Source: PGYR01 sp034670025
Lineage (GTDB): Bacteria; Bacteroidota; Ignavibacteria; Kapaibacteriales; UBA2268
Direction of reading: 5' to 3'
NCBI GenBank assembly: GCA_034670025.1
Contig: JAXMOE010000001.1
Location: forward strand, 682,001 to 746,000
DNA: 64,000 nt
In this document: positions 38,382-47,783 of the stretch, in pieces
Layout of the letters: every line of letters starts with the position of its first letter
Position numbering within the stretch: position 1 is the first letter of the stretch
Program-made: the position numbers and the translations under genes
The notes under the pieces: generated by a model
The model's database searches: none
Told to the model about the DNA's origin: nothing
What the model saw: only the letters and a program-made list of their open reading frames with translations

Positions 38382-40022
38382 TTACATACTTTCTGGGGCT
38401 TTTATACCTAATATACGCAGCCCATTATGTAATACAATCTTAACAGAATTAGCAAGGTGAAGTCTGGATTTTTGTAAATCTAATTCTTCGCCTTTTATTT
38501 TACAATTATGGTAGAAAGAACTGAAAGCGGAAGCCAACTCTCTCAAATATTCGACCATCACTTGCGGTTCACACTTATCAGCTGCGATTTTAATTATTTC
38601 TGGAAATTCTAATACTGATTTAATTAAATCTAATTCTTCCTTTTCTTTTAGATTATCAAACTTACCGTAGTCTTGTAATAATTTTTCAGAATCATCAATA
38701 TTATTAAATATTGAACATATTCTTGCGTGTGCATATTTTAAATAAAATACAGGATTTTTATCTGAGTTTTCAGTTGCAAGATTCAAATCAAATTCAAGAT
38801 GTGTTTTATTACCTCTCATAACAAAAAAGAATCTTACTATATCTTCACCTACTTCATCTAATAAATCGTCTAGAGTGTAGCTCTTCCCTGTTCGTTTAGA
38901 CATTTTAACCTGTTTGCCATCTTTTACTAATGTCACAAATTGATATATTAATACTTCAATTTTGTCTGTATCATACCCAAGTGCTTTTGTAGCAGCCATA
39001 ACATCTGGAATTGTTGCAATATGATCAGCCCCAAATACATCAATTATTTTATCATATCCTCTTTTGAATTTTTCTTTATGATAAGCAATGTCAGGAAGTC
39101 TATAAGTTGGCTCACCAGTAGATTTTACTATTACCCTATCGTCTTCTAGTCCCACTTCTGATAATTTCAACCAAGTAGCACCATCTTTTTCATAGACTAA
39201 ATTTAAGTCTTTCAAATCTTTGATGACTTCTTTTATTTTGCCTTCTTTATAGAGTGAATCTTCATTATAAAAAACATCTTGTTTGATGTTCATTCGGTTA
39301 AGTGTTTTCTTAATTCTATTAAAACACCAAGTTTCACCAAATTTTTTGATAGCAATTTTATCTTGAAAATTTCCTTCCCTTAACTCTTCACCATATTCAT
39401 CTATTAGTTCTTTAGCTATTTGTTTTACATACTCACCGTGATAACCATTTTCAGGAAATTCGACTTTTTGACCAATTTGTTCCATGTATCTAGAATAAAT
39501 AGATTGTACAAGTACATTCATTTGGTTACCAGCATTGTTAAAGTAGTATTCTCTAGTTACATCATAACCCAACCACTTATATAAATTAGAAACTGTATCC
39601 CCAATTGCCGCATTCCTACCGTGACCAAGGTGTAATAAACCAGTTGGGTTTGCACTTACATATTCAACATTAACTTTTTTGCAAGAACCAATTTTTTGTT
39701 TGCCGTACTCCTCTCCAAAACTTAAAACATCAATAAATTTATCAGTCCAAAATGATGGAGTAAAAGTAAAGTTTATAAAGCCAGGGCCAGCTATATCTAC
39801 TTTTGAAATTATAGATTTGTCCCAATTACCTTTTTCTGTTATCTCTTTTGCAATTTCTCGTGGAGATTTTTTAAGTATTGAAGATAGCTTTAAAGCAGTA
39901 TTAGTTGATAAGTCACCATGGTCTGGATTGTTAGGTTTCTCTAATTCAATCTCAACTTTTTCATCAACACCCAGTTCAATTAGTATGCGTTGGAGTTCTT
40001 CAACAATAAAATTAAATTTCAT
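38382..40022 (-). CDS. argS: Arginyl-tRNA synthetase
   Basis: Class I aminoacyl-tRNA synthetase that charges tRNA-Arg. It is 546 residues long with the N-terminal additional domain (Add-1), the ArgS signature NVEYVSANPTGLLHLGHGR (HIGH box HLGHGR), the KMSKRTG motif and a C-terminal anticodon-binding DALR domain (ARICSIFNN to the end). The gene starts inside the end of rsfS (11-bp overlap), so the two are translated together. It is the last gene of the long minus-strand block beginning at recF. Confidence 0.95.
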   Translation of the reverse strand: MKFNFIVEELQRILIELGVDEKVEIELEKPNNPDHGDLSTNTALKLSSILKKSPREIAKEITEKGNWDKSIISKVDIAGPGFINFTFTPSFWTDKFIDVLSFGEEYGKQKIGSCKKVNVEYVSANPTGLLHLGHGRNAAIGDTVSNLYKWLGYDVTREYYFNNAGNQMNVLVQSIYSRYMEQIGQKVEFPENGYHGEYVKQIAKELIDEYGEELREGNFQDKIAIKKFGETWCFNRIKKTLNRMNIKQDVFYNEDSLYKEGKIKEVIKDLKDLNLVYEKDGATWLKLSEVGLEDDRVIVKSTGEPTYRLPDIAYHKEKFKRGYDKIIDVFGADHIATIPDVMAATKALGYDTDKIEVLIYQFVTLVKDGKQVKMSKRTGKSYTLDDLLDEVGEDIVRFFFVMRGNKTHLEFDLNLATENSDKNPVFYLKYAHARICSIFNNIDDSEKLLQDYGKFDNLKEKEELDLIKSVLEFPEIIKIAADKCEPQVMVEYLRELASAFSSFYHNCKIKGEELDLQKSRLHLANSVKIVLHNGLRILGIKAPESM

Positions 40023-40449
40023 TTTCTATTTTCTCTAATTCTAATTTGATATTTTCATATTCAGTCTCAATTAAATTTGCTTTATCATCAACTGAATAAA
40101 AACCTGCATCAGCCCATAGTTTCTCTAATTTGTAAAATGCTCTTTGTTCGTCAATAAATACGTGAACCACAACATCAAAATAGTCTAAAATCACCCATTC
40201 AGAATTCTCTAATCCTTCTACTTTGGGCTTCTTTAGTTTGTGTTTTGTTGTTTCATTAAGGATGTTGTCTGCAACTGTTTTGACTTGCGTAGTAGAAGAG
40301 CAATTACAAATAACTAAGTAATTACTACTTGCTATTTTAATTTCACTCAAATCAAGTAAAACAATATTTTCTGCTAATTTGTCTTCTGCTGCTTGGGCAC
40401 ACAAAACTGCTAATTTTTCAGTGTCTGTTAAGTTTTTGTTAGTATTCAA
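40012..40449 (-). CDS. rsfS: Ribosomal silencing factor RsfS
   Basis: A 145-residue RsfS/Iojap protein that binds ribosomal protein uL14 and blocks subunit joining when nutrients are limiting. The family core is visible: AAEDKLAENIVLLDLS, SSNYLVICNCSSTTQVKTVA, then EWVILDYFDVVVHVF. A poorly conserved C-terminal extension follows. The start is TTG at 40449. It overlaps argS by 11 bp and follows the LytR_C gene by 79 bases. Elsewhere rsfS often sits beside nadD; here no nadD is present. Confidence 0.9.
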   Translation of the reverse strand: MNTNKNLTDTEKLAVLCAQAAEDKLAENIVLLDLSEIKIASSNYLVICNCSSTTQVKTVADNILNETTKHKLKKPKVEGLENSEWVILDYFDVVVHVFIDEQRAFYKLEKLWADAGFYSVDDKANLIETEYENIKLELEKIENEI

Positions 40450-40528
40450 TATTTTTCAGCTATTTTTTTATTCAATGATTATAATATAAAACAAATTAAC
40501 AACAAATATATTGAGTACAAAGCGGTAT

Positions 40529-40963
40529 TTAGAGATTTAATCGCAAATCTTGATAATCAAGCCCAATTACCACTGTAGATCTAAGATATAGTGTAGAATC
40601 AATCTGTTGAGTAATTGATTCTTCATTTATTCCCAATGCTCTCGATACTTTGTATGAGGATAGTTTATCATCCAGTCTATCTATAACAATTGATTTTTCT
40701 ATTGTCTCACCATAGTTCCCAATTTCAACAACATCGAAACCTAATTCTCGCAACTGATTTCTAACTTTTGCTGCTAAACCCGATTTGCCACAGGCGTTCA
40801 TTACATTAACTTGTATTCTACTATTGAAGCTACTTGTTGTTAACTCGGAAGATATTTCTGTGTCTATTGGAGAAGAATTTAATCTCACTATAAATGAAAA
40901 TATCATTAGAATAGCTAATGCTGAAGATAAAACGATTCCAATCTTTACTAAGTAATTTTTCAT
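40529..40963 (-). CDS. LytR C-terminal-domain membrane protein
   Basis: A 144-residue protein with one N-terminal membrane anchor (about 5-27) and an extracytoplasmic LytR_C domain (about 48-144). The domain begins RIQVNVMNACGKSGLAAKVRNQLRELGFDV split over a helix, followed by IGNYGETIEKSIVIDRL. LytR_C domains occur at the ends of cell-wall LytR-CpsA-Psr proteins and as stand-alone forms such as this one in Bacteroidota; their role is uncertain. It sits 56 bases downstream of the ECF sigma gene and upstream of rsfS on the same strand. Confidence 0.82.
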   Translation of the reverse strand: MKNYLVKIGIVLSSALAILMIFSFIVRLNSSPIDTEISSELTTSSFNSRIQVNVMNACGKSGLAAKVRNQLRELGFDVVEIGNYGETIEKSIVIDRLDDKLSSYKVSRALGINEESITQQIDSTLYLRSTVVIGLDYQDLRLNL

Positions 40964-41019
40964 GTTTATGCTGCTTGAAGTTTATAATAGTATGATATAA
41001 CAGCAAAATATATGCCGTT

Positions 41020-41643
41020 TTACTTAATATTATTAAGAAGTTTGTATTTATCTTTTAGCTCTTCATAAAGCAGCTTTCTGGCTCTAAATAAGTGTGCTTT
41101 TACTGTACCCAGTGGTAAGTCTAATTGATTGGCAATAGTTTTGTAATCTAATTCTTCTTCGTGTCTAAGTATTATTATTTCTCTATAATTTTCTGGAAGA
41201 CTTTCAATTGCAGTTTTAATAATATCTGATTTCTGTTCCTGAATAATATCGGCATCAGGAATATAATTATTATCTTCTATTTCAAAATAATGTTCATCAT
41301 CAGAGTTGCCAAGTGGTTTGTCTATAGAAAAAGTGTCAAATCTTCTCTTACGTAAGAAATCTATAGTGTTATTTGATGCAATTCTATATATCCAAGCTGA
41401 GAATGAATAGTTAAACTTAAATTTATCCAACGCCTTATAAGCTTTTATAAAAGTTTCTTGTACTAAATCATCTACATCACTGTCATTCTTAATCATTTTT
41501 TTAACTAAAGAATAGATCAGATTTTTGTATTTATTTTGCAGAAACTCATAAGCAGAGTTATCCCCTTCGAGAACCCTTCTTATTGCATCAAAATCTTCTT
41601 GTTTTGATTCAGATTTATTTTTTTTCTTTTTCATACTTGCCAT
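41020..41643 (-). CDS. ECF RNA polymerase sigma factor
   Basis: A 207-residue sigma-70 family factor of the extracytoplasmic-function type. Region 2 is VDDLVQETFIKAYKALDKF with FSAWIYRIASNNTIDFLRKRR. Region 4 is LPENYREIIILRHEEELDYK followed by the helix-turn-helix LDLPLGTVKAHLFRARKLL. A lysine-rich N-terminal extension (about 15 residues) precedes region 2. No anti-sigma gene is adjacent, so control may be transcriptional or by an unlinked partner. It follows the PhoR-like kinase by 40 bases, which suggests co-transcription with the two-component pair. Confidence 0.92.
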   Translation of the reverse strand: MASMKKKKNKSESKQEDFDAIRRVLEGDNSAYEFLQNKYKNLIYSLVKKMIKNDSDVDDLVQETFIKAYKALDKFKFNYSFSAWIYRIASNNTIDFLRKRRFDTFSIDKPLGNSDDEHYFEIEDNNYIPDADIIQEQKSDIIKTAIESLPENYREIIILRHEEELDYKTIANQLDLPLGTVKAHLFRARKLLYEELKDKYKLLNNIK

Positions 41644-41683
41644 AATAGGAATTTAATAAGAATTATTTAAATTTCCTTACTTG

Positions 41684-43411
41684 TTAGCTTCTATTCCTTG
41701 GAATAGTAATTTTAAACAAAGTACCTCTACCCTTTTTACTATCAATTTCAATATTCCCTTTATGAACCGCAGTAATATGTTTTACTATCGATAGACCTAA
41801 TCCTGTTCCTCCAACTTGCCTTGATCTAGATTTATCAACAGTATAAAACCTTTCAAATATTCTTTTTTGTTCTAATTCACTAATACCTACACCCGTGTCT
41901 TCTACTATAAATACTTGATTTTCATTATTTGTAAATGATTTAACTACAATCTTACCATTGTCAGTATATTTTAGAGAATTATCAATTAAGTTTATAAGTA
42001 ATTGTTCAATTTTAAAATTGTCAACTTCAATTAAATCATCAGCATTTTCAATGTTTAGTGTAAATTCAATTCCTTTATTATGACATTTTTGTTCAAACAG
42101 TGACGCTACATTAGATATAATATCTCCAATCCTTATGTGTTCAAACTCTAATTGTTGATTGCTTTCTTCAGTTTCTGAAAGTAAAATTAAATCATTGACT
42201 ATATTAATTAATCGATTGCAGTGTTTTGTTATTATTCCAGCAAACCTCTTGTGTTCCGGGTCCAAAATATCATCTTCTAAAGTTTCCGAAAATCCTTTTA
42301 TGGCTGTCAAAGGCGTTCGTAGCTCATGTGATACGTTGATTATTAGGTCTTTTTTAATAATTTCTAAATTTCTAATCTCAGTAATATCATGGATTAGAAT
42401 AATTATTTCATTTCTAGTACTTATCCAACTACTTGAACAAATAAATATTTTTTCTTTGAATTCAATCTCTTTGGTTATACCAGATTTAGTACTAATAACT
42501 TGTTCGAGTATATCTTGTATTTCTTTTTCATCAAAAAGAGTTTTTAATTTTTTTCCAATTAAGTTATTTGTTCCTGCCATTTTATAGAATGAGTCATTAC
42601 ATATCTTTATTTTTCCTTTTGTATCTAATACTATTAACCCTTCTCTAATTTCAGAAATAAGTGTATCTAATTGTTCTTTCTGTGAATTTACTTTGTTAAA
42701 GAGCTTTTTCAGTTGAATTGACATATTGTTGAAATTCTGGGAAAGAACGCCTATCTCATCCTTATTTTTGAGAGACAGCTTAACATCAAAATCTCCCTTG
42801 GCTACTTTCTTTGAAGCTTCGGAAAGTAATATTATAGGGTTGGAGATACCTCTTACAAACAAGATTATTACTAAAAATGATATTATAAAGACAATTATTG
42901 AAATTTGAAGAATTTCATTTCTAACTATTATTAGTAACTCATACATATCATTAATGTATATACTAGTTCTTATAATTAATTGTCTATTATCAATATCTGT
43001 TTTTTTAGCATAATATAACATTTCAGAATTTAAAGTTTTTGAGTATCTATTTGAGATACTTACTTCAGAGGTTTTCAGATCAGCTATTTCAGGTCGATTT
43101 TTGTGATTATCCATCTCTCTGAAATTAGTTTTATTATCATAAAGAACTCCCCCATCAAAGTTTATTACTGTAATTCTTAAATCAGTATATGAGTTATACT
43201 TTGTTAGTATTTTTTTATAATTAATATCTTCGGATTTCAGGTAGCCAGTTAGATCAGATTCAATAAGGTTTGTATATACAGATAAGTCTTTTTCTAATTT
43301 TTCAATGTAGTACTTTTTAATTGTTGAGTATGAAATAAAAATTATAAGTGTAGTCAAGATTGATACAATTACTAAATAACCAAGAGATATTTTACTTGAG
43401 ATCTTCTTCAT
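41684..43411 (-). CDS. PhoR-like sensor histidine kinase
   Basis: A 575-residue membrane kinase. It has two membrane spans (about 8-30 and 168-190) flanking an extracytoplasmic sensor of about 135 residues, a HAMP domain (190-242), a PAS domain (about 250-340) and HisKA with His362 (VSHELRTPLTAIKGF). HATPase_c follows with an N box (LIDNSLKYTDNGK) and G boxes (VEDTGVGISE, GGTGLGLSIV). It is two bases downstream of its response regulator gene. The architecture matches PhoR-type phosphate or envelope sensors, but the signal is not determinable. Confidence 0.92.
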   Translation of the reverse strand: MKKISSKISLGYLVIVSILTTLIIFISYSTIKKYYIEKLEKDLSVYTNLIESDLTGYLKSEDINYKKILTKYNSYTDLRITVINFDGGVLYDNKTNFREMDNHKNRPEIADLKTSEVSISNRYSKTLNSEMLYYAKKTDIDNRQLIIRTSIYINDMYELLIIVRNEILQISIIVFIISFLVIILFVRGISNPIILLSEASKKVAKGDFDVKLSLKNKDEIGVLSQNFNNMSIQLKKLFNKVNSQKEQLDTLISEIREGLIVLDTKGKIKICNDSFYKMAGTNNLIGKKLKTLFDEKEIQDILEQVISTKSGITKEIEFKEKIFICSSSWISTRNEIIILIHDITEIRNLEIIKKDLIINVSHELRTPLTAIKGFSETLEDDILDPEHKRFAGIITKHCNRLINIVNDLILLSETEESNQQLEFEHIRIGDIISNVASLFEQKCHNKGIEFTLNIENADDLIEVDNFKIEQLLINLIDNSLKYTDNGKIVVKSFTNNENQVFIVEDTGVGISELEQKRIFERFYTVDKSRSRQVGGTGLGLSIVKHITAVHKGNIEIDSKKGRGTLFKITIPRNRS

Positions 43412-43413
43412 AA

Positions 43414-44121
43414 TTAAGATTCGTCAATTTTATAGCCGACTCCTCTTATGTTTTTAATAAACTTCCCATATTCTCCTAATTTCTCTCTTAAGTTTTTAAT
43501 GTGAACATCGACTGTTCTATCTAAAACACCTTTTTCAATAACACCTAAATAGTTCAGAATTTGCTCTCTTGAATAAACCCATCCCTTTTTTGAAGAAATA
43601 AGCTCAAGTATTTTAAATTCAGATGAAGTTAATTGAATCTCTACTCCATCAATTCTAACTTCATATTTCTTTAAATTAATCTTTAAACCACTTCCAATTT
43701 CAATAGAATCAACTTTATCTTCGACTTTCTTGTTTCTTTTTAAAATTACTTTCACTCTTGCCATAAGCTCTCGAGAAGAAAATGGTTTGGTTACATAATC
43801 ATCTGCACCTAACTCCAATCCTAATACCTTTTCCATTTCATCACTACGAGCAGTAAGCATTATGACTGGTATTGAAGAATATTTTTCTGACGACTTAAGG
43901 TGTTTACAAACTTCAAAACCATCTAAATCAGGTAACATTAGGTCTAATATTACTAAATCAATTGTATTATCACTTAAATAATCTAAAAAGTCATTAGCAT
44001 TTTCAAAAGTAATAAATTCGTAATTATTCTTTTTCAGATGAATAGAAACTAACTCTAAAATATCAGGTTCATCATCTACTACTGCTATTCTATATTTTTT
44101 CTCTCTCACTAACTCACTCAT
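43414..44121 (-). CDS. OmpR/PhoB-family response regulator
   Basis: A 235-residue response regulator. The receiver domain has acidic pocket Asp16/Asp17, phospho-acceptor Asp60 (VILDLMLPDLDG), Thr90 and Lys112 (VTKPFSSREL). A winged-helix DNA-binding domain follows (about 135-235; LTSSEFKILELI, RTVDVHIKNLREKLGEYG, IRGVGYKI). It pairs with the kinase immediately downstream. Its start overlaps the stop of the upstream hydrolase gene by 8 bp. Confidence 0.94.
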   Translation of the reverse strand: MSELVREKKYRIAVVDDEPDILELVSIHLKKNNYEFITFENANDFLDYLSDNTIDLVILDLMLPDLDGFEVCKHLKSSEKYSSIPVIMLTARSDEMEKVLGLELGADDYVTKPFSSRELMARVKVILKRNKKVEDKVDSIEIGSGLKINLKKYEVRIDGVEIQLTSSEFKILELISSKKGWVYSREQILNYLGVIEKGVLDRTVDVHIKNLREKLGEYGKFIKNIRGVGYKIDES

Positions 44122-45475
44122 TTAGCTTAACCCATTGATTAATTTCTTCAAATATTATTATTGATATAGGAGCTTCTTTTCTATATAATTTTGGGTGTGA
44201 TCTATCATTCGAAATCATCATTAAATGATCTAATTTCTCTAAATTAATTATACTGATATTATTATTGGAAGATAGTTTGGCCCATTGCTGATAATGTTTC
44301 TCTCTAATTTCAAAATCATTATTGCTGTTTAAAATTAGTATAGGTTTATTTGTATTAACTATAGACTTAATTGGGTCTAAAGAATCAATAGATTTCAAAT
44401 AGTTATAACTCTTACCTAAAGGCAATGAGTCATTATTAACAATAGAATTTTCATTTAGTGATTTATAATAATTGATTTTTTCTTCAGCCGTGTTGATCAT
44501 TGTTTTTTCAGTAGGGTAAATAATATTATCATAATTGAATAAATACTTTAGCTTATCTAATTCAAGGTTGTATTGATTGACAGGTGCCCCCATTAATAAT
44601 ACTAAACCATCAATTTCTACATTTGAAACAATATCAGCTACTGCTTTAACACCCTCATCATAACCAACTAAAATTACTTTGTTGTTTTTTATTCTATTTA
44701 TTGATTTAGCTTTATTTATTACGCTAATTAATGGCTCTATGTATTCGTCTCTGAAAGTATAATCTGGATTATCTTTTATAAGTTTTCTGGAATGTTTGTA
44801 ATTTATTTTATCAAATCGAATAACAGAATGACCATAAGAAGCCAATCCCCAAGCTAAATTCTTAAAAACCTTATTCGGACCTACTTGAACATCTTTACTA
44901 AGTTTTCCATCACCTGAAACTAAGATAAATGTTACATCTGTTGGTGTTGTCTTAGATTTAGGTGTTGTTAGTTCACCTTCTATTGGATGATTGGCATCGA
45001 TTACAATTTTTTCTTTTATAAACTTAGTTGTATCAATATAGTCAGGTAAATAATTGTTTGTCAGTAATAATGCTTCTTTTTTTACTTCTGTTAAAAAGAA
45101 GCCATTAATCTTATTAGAATTTTTGTCCCAACTAAGCTTCATACTCATAATGCCTTTTTTAAATATTAGGTCTGTATTAATTATTACTGAGTGAGGATTT
45201 AGAATTGTGTCATTTATGGCGTGATTTACAAAATCGCCATAATTTCTTTGCATTTGAGACCAAATAGGCTCCAATCTTCGAGGGGATAGTTTTTTTAACA
45301 TGGTAGTGTCGAATTGATTATATATTTCAACGACACTACCAGTTTTAAATAATTCTATTATTTTTATAGGATTTTGATAATAATTATTTTCTTTTGCTTC
45401 TGTCATATTTGACATTGTTAAAGCAAAGAATAGAACTAAAAGCTTAAATATCAAGATTCTTAACATATTTAGCAT
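44114..45475 (-). CDS. Exported DUF3887 / alpha-beta hydrolase-fold protein with altered nucleophile
   Basis: A protein of about 453 residues with a signal peptide (MLNMLRILIFKLLVLFFALT), a DUF3887-like domain (about 35-140) and an alpha/beta-hydrolase fold (about 170-450). In related proteins the nucleophile elbow reads GHSEGG; here it is VGYDEGVKA, with Asp273 at the serine position. An Asp late in the protein (LNSNNDFEI) and a His (KLDHLMMI) keep the other triad positions. It may be a serine hydrolase turned pseudoenzyme or one with an Asp nucleophile. I choose the ATG at 45475, which gives a clean signal peptide and a 32-bp overlap with gyrB; an ATG at 45466 is equally possible. It sits between gyrB and the two-component genes. 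Confidence 0.8.
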   Translation of the reverse strand: MLNMLRILIFKLLVLFFALTMSNMTEAKENNYYQNPIKIIELFKTGSVVEIYNQFDTTMLKKLSPRRLEPIWSQMQRNYGDFVNHAINDTILNPHSVIINTDLIFKKGIMSMKLSWDKNSNKINGFFLTEVKKEALLLTNNYLPDYIDTTKFIKEKIVIDANHPIEGELTTPKSKTTPTDVTFILVSGDGKLSKDVQVGPNKVFKNLAWGLASYGHSVIRFDKINYKHSRKLIKDNPDYTFRDEYIEPLISVINKAKSINRIKNNKVILVGYDEGVKAVADIVSNVEIDGLVLLMGAPVNQYNLELDKLKYLFNYDNIIYPTEKTMINTAEEKINYYKSLNENSIVNNDSLPLGKSYNYLKSIDSLDPIKSIVNTNKPILILNSNNDFEIREKHYQQWAKLSSNNNISIINLEKLDHLMMISNDRSHPKLYRKEAPISIIIFEEINQWVKLNE

Positions 45476-47432
45476 TCTTCTCAATAAATTCTCTTCTTGG
45501 TTCAACTTTATCTCCCATAAGTGTTTGGAATACTTTTGCTGATTGTGCAGCATCTTCCATAGATACTTGTAGTAAAGTTCTTGTTTCTGGGTTCATTGTA
45601 GTATCCCACAATTGATCAGGGTTCATCTCACCCAAACCTTTAAATCTTGATAATGCAATACCGTGGAATTTTTGAGAACTATCATCTGCAGACTTCAAAT
45701 CTTCCTTACTAACTTTAATATTAGCTTCTTTCAAAATCTTAGCGATAATCTCATCTCTTTCTGCTTCACTATGAGCGTAATATTCTTTCTTTCCCTTTTT
45801 TAATTTGAAAAGCGGTGGTTGAGCAATGTATAGATTTCCATTTATTATTAGCTCACGCATATATCTGAAGAACAATGTCAGTAACAATGTTCTAATGTGA
45901 GAACCATCAATATCCGCATCGGCCATTAGTATAATTTTACCGTAACGAGATTTTTCTGGATCGAAGTCTTCACCAAATCCAGCACCAATTGCTGTAAGTA
46001 TGGTCTTTACCTCGTCATTGTCTAAAACTTTGTTTACTTTTGCTTTGTGAACATTTAATATTTTACCTTTAAGTGGTAATATTGCCTGAAATCTTCTGTC
46101 TCTCCCCTGCTTAGCTGAACCACCTGCCGAGTCACCCTCGACCAAATAAAGCTCACAATCTTCTGGAGTTTTCATACTACAATCAGCTAATTTTCCTGGA
46201 AGGGCATTACTTTCCAAAATTCCTTTTCTTCTTACTAACTCACGTGATTTTTTAGCAGCTAATCTTGCTTCAGCGGCTTGTACAGCCTTAGCAACAATAG
46301 CTTTAGAAGCTGATGGGTTTTCATCTAAAAACAGTCCTAACTTCTCATAAACTACTGATCTTACTATACCATCTACTTCACCGTTACCGAGCTTAGTTTT
46401 TGTTTGTCCTTCAAACTGAGGTTCTGGCACTTTAACAGAAATAATAGCCGTAAGACCTTCTCTAAAGTCATCACCAGTTATATTAATCTTAACATTTTTT
46501 TTGTAAGAATTAGTAACGTAGTTGTTTAAAGTTCTAGTTAAAGCAGACCTAAATCCAGAAACGTGAGTTCCGCCTTCTATTGTGTTAATATTATTTACAT
46601 AAGAAAGTAAGTTCTCCGAATAACTATCGTTATATGAAAAACATACTTCCACATCTACAATACCGCCTGACTCATCTTCGCCTTGCCCAGTAAAAAGTGC
46701 GGGCTTAGTCATCTGTGTATTATCTTCATCGATATAATTAACAAAATCTACCAAACCACCTGAGTAGTGGAATTTTCCTTTTTCACCTTCATCCCTTTCA
46801 TCTTCATAATCAATAGTTATTGTCGGATTAAGAAAAGCAAGTTCTCTTAGCCTTTCGGACGCTCTTGTAAATTTGAATTCAACCGTTCTAAAGATAGTTG
46901 GATCGGGATAAAATCTAATAGTTGTACCAGTTTCATTTGTTTCACCAATTACTTCAATCGGTGCAACTGGAGCTCCCTCGTGAAATTCTTGTCTGTGGAT
47001 TTTACCATCACGTTTAATAGTTGCTATGGTTTTAGCAGAAAGTGCATTAACACACGAGACACCAACTCCGTGGAGTCCACCAGATACTTTGTAACTATCT
47101 TTATCAAATTTACCACCTGCATGAAGTGTACATAGTACTACTTCAAGTGTAGGGATTTGTTTTTGTGGATGCATTCCAACAGGAATACCACGACCATTAT
47201 CTTCAACTGAACATGATCCATCTTCGTGAAAAGTAACTTTTATTTTATCACAATGGCCAGCTAATGCTTCATCTATTGAGTTATCTACTACTTCATTAAT
47301 TAAATGGTGTAGTCCTCTTTCGCCTACATCACCAATGTACATGGCTGGTCTTTTTCTGACTGCTTCCAGTCCTTCTAAAATCTTTATACTCTCTTCGCTA
47401 TACGCTTTTGGAGTGGTTTTTTTGTCGGTCAT
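45444..47432 (-). CDS. gyrB: DNA gyrase subunit B
   Basis: ATPase subunit of DNA gyrase (662 residues), which introduces negative supercoils with GyrA. The GHKL ATPase site is intact (VVDNSIDEALAG, DNGRGIPVG, GGLHGVGVSCVNALS). The transducer follows, then the TOPRIM domain (ELYLVEGDSAGGSAKQGRDR, MADADIDGSHIRTLLLTLFFR). The C-terminus carries FKGLGEMNPDQLWDTTMNPETR. Length is standard for the short form without the proteobacterial insert. It follows the dciA-like gene by 60 bases. gyrA is not in the window. Confidence 0.97.
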   Translation of the reverse strand: MTDKKTTPKAYSEESIKILEGLEAVRKRPAMYIGDVGERGLHHLINEVVDNSIDEALAGHCDKIKVTFHEDGSCSVEDNGRGIPVGMHPQKQIPTLEVVLCTLHAGGKFDKDSYKVSGGLHGVGVSCVNALSAKTIATIKRDGKIHRQEFHEGAPVAPIEVIGETNETGTTIRFYPDPTIFRTVEFKFTRASERLRELAFLNPTITIDYEDERDEGEKGKFHYSGGLVDFVNYIDEDNTQMTKPALFTGQGEDESGGIVDVEVCFSYNDSYSENLLSYVNNINTIEGGTHVSGFRSALTRTLNNYVTNSYKKNVKINITGDDFREGLTAIISVKVPEPQFEGQTKTKLGNGEVDGIVRSVVYEKLGLFLDENPSASKAIVAKAVQAAEARLAAKKSRELVRRKGILESNALPGKLADCSMKTPEDCELYLVEGDSAGGSAKQGRDRRFQAILPLKGKILNVHKAKVNKVLDNDEVKTILTAIGAGFGEDFDPEKSRYGKIILMADADIDGSHIRTLLLTLFFRYMRELIINGNLYIAQPPLFKLKKGKKEYYAHSEAERDEIIAKILKEANIKVSKEDLKSADDSSQKFHGIALSRFKGLGEMNPDQLWDTTMNPETRTLLQVSMEDAAQSAKVFQTLMGDKVEPRREFIEKNAKYVKNLDI

Positions 47433-47492
47433 TTATAGATCTCTTTGATTGTTTTATTTCTCTTTTATGCTGTTACAAATATACGCAAAATT

Positions 47493-47783
47493 TTAATGTA
47501 AGACAATGTCTTTAATGATATTAGAACCCAGATAGTCATTGAATTTATCAACAATTTGAGTTTTCCTCAATTGTAACTCTGTTTTCCAAACTGGATTGAT
47601 TACTTTAAGCCTCAAAATACCATTTTGCAAATCATAAATCAATACGGACTTTGAAAAGCTAGTTGATATTATTTCATAGGAATGTTTTCTAAGTTCAGAT
47701 ACGATAATCTTATCAGATAGATTTAATCTACTATATCTATTTAGAATATTATCTATTTTTTCAGGTTCGCTACTTAGTGCCAT
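47493..47783 (-). CDS. DciA-like protein (DUF721)
   Basis: A 96-residue DUF721 protein. The core features are a helix-strand segment ending LRLKVINPVWKTELQLRKTQIVDKFN, in which the xxPxWxxEL pattern is typical. DUF721 proteins include DciA, the ancestral loader of the replicative helicase, though the small Bacteroidota forms are experimentally less known. It overlaps the end of recF by 14 bp and precedes gyrB, a common arrangement that supports a replication role. Confidence 0.8.
   Translation of the reverse strand: MALSSEPEKIDNILNRYSRLNLSDKIIVSELRKHSYEIISTSFSKSVLIYDLQNGILRLKVINPVWKTELQLRKTQIVDKFNDYLGSNIIKDIVLH

Noticed and set aside
42159..42587. 142-codon plus-strand open frame opposite the PhoR-like kinase
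   Set aside because: Antisense shadow of conserved HisKA/PAS coding sequence with no family signal.
45476..45553. Longer N-terminus for the DUF3887 hydrolase reading into gyrB
   Set aside because: The extra 26 codons would place a charged stretch before the signal peptide and lengthen the overlap with gyrB from 32 to 110 bp.
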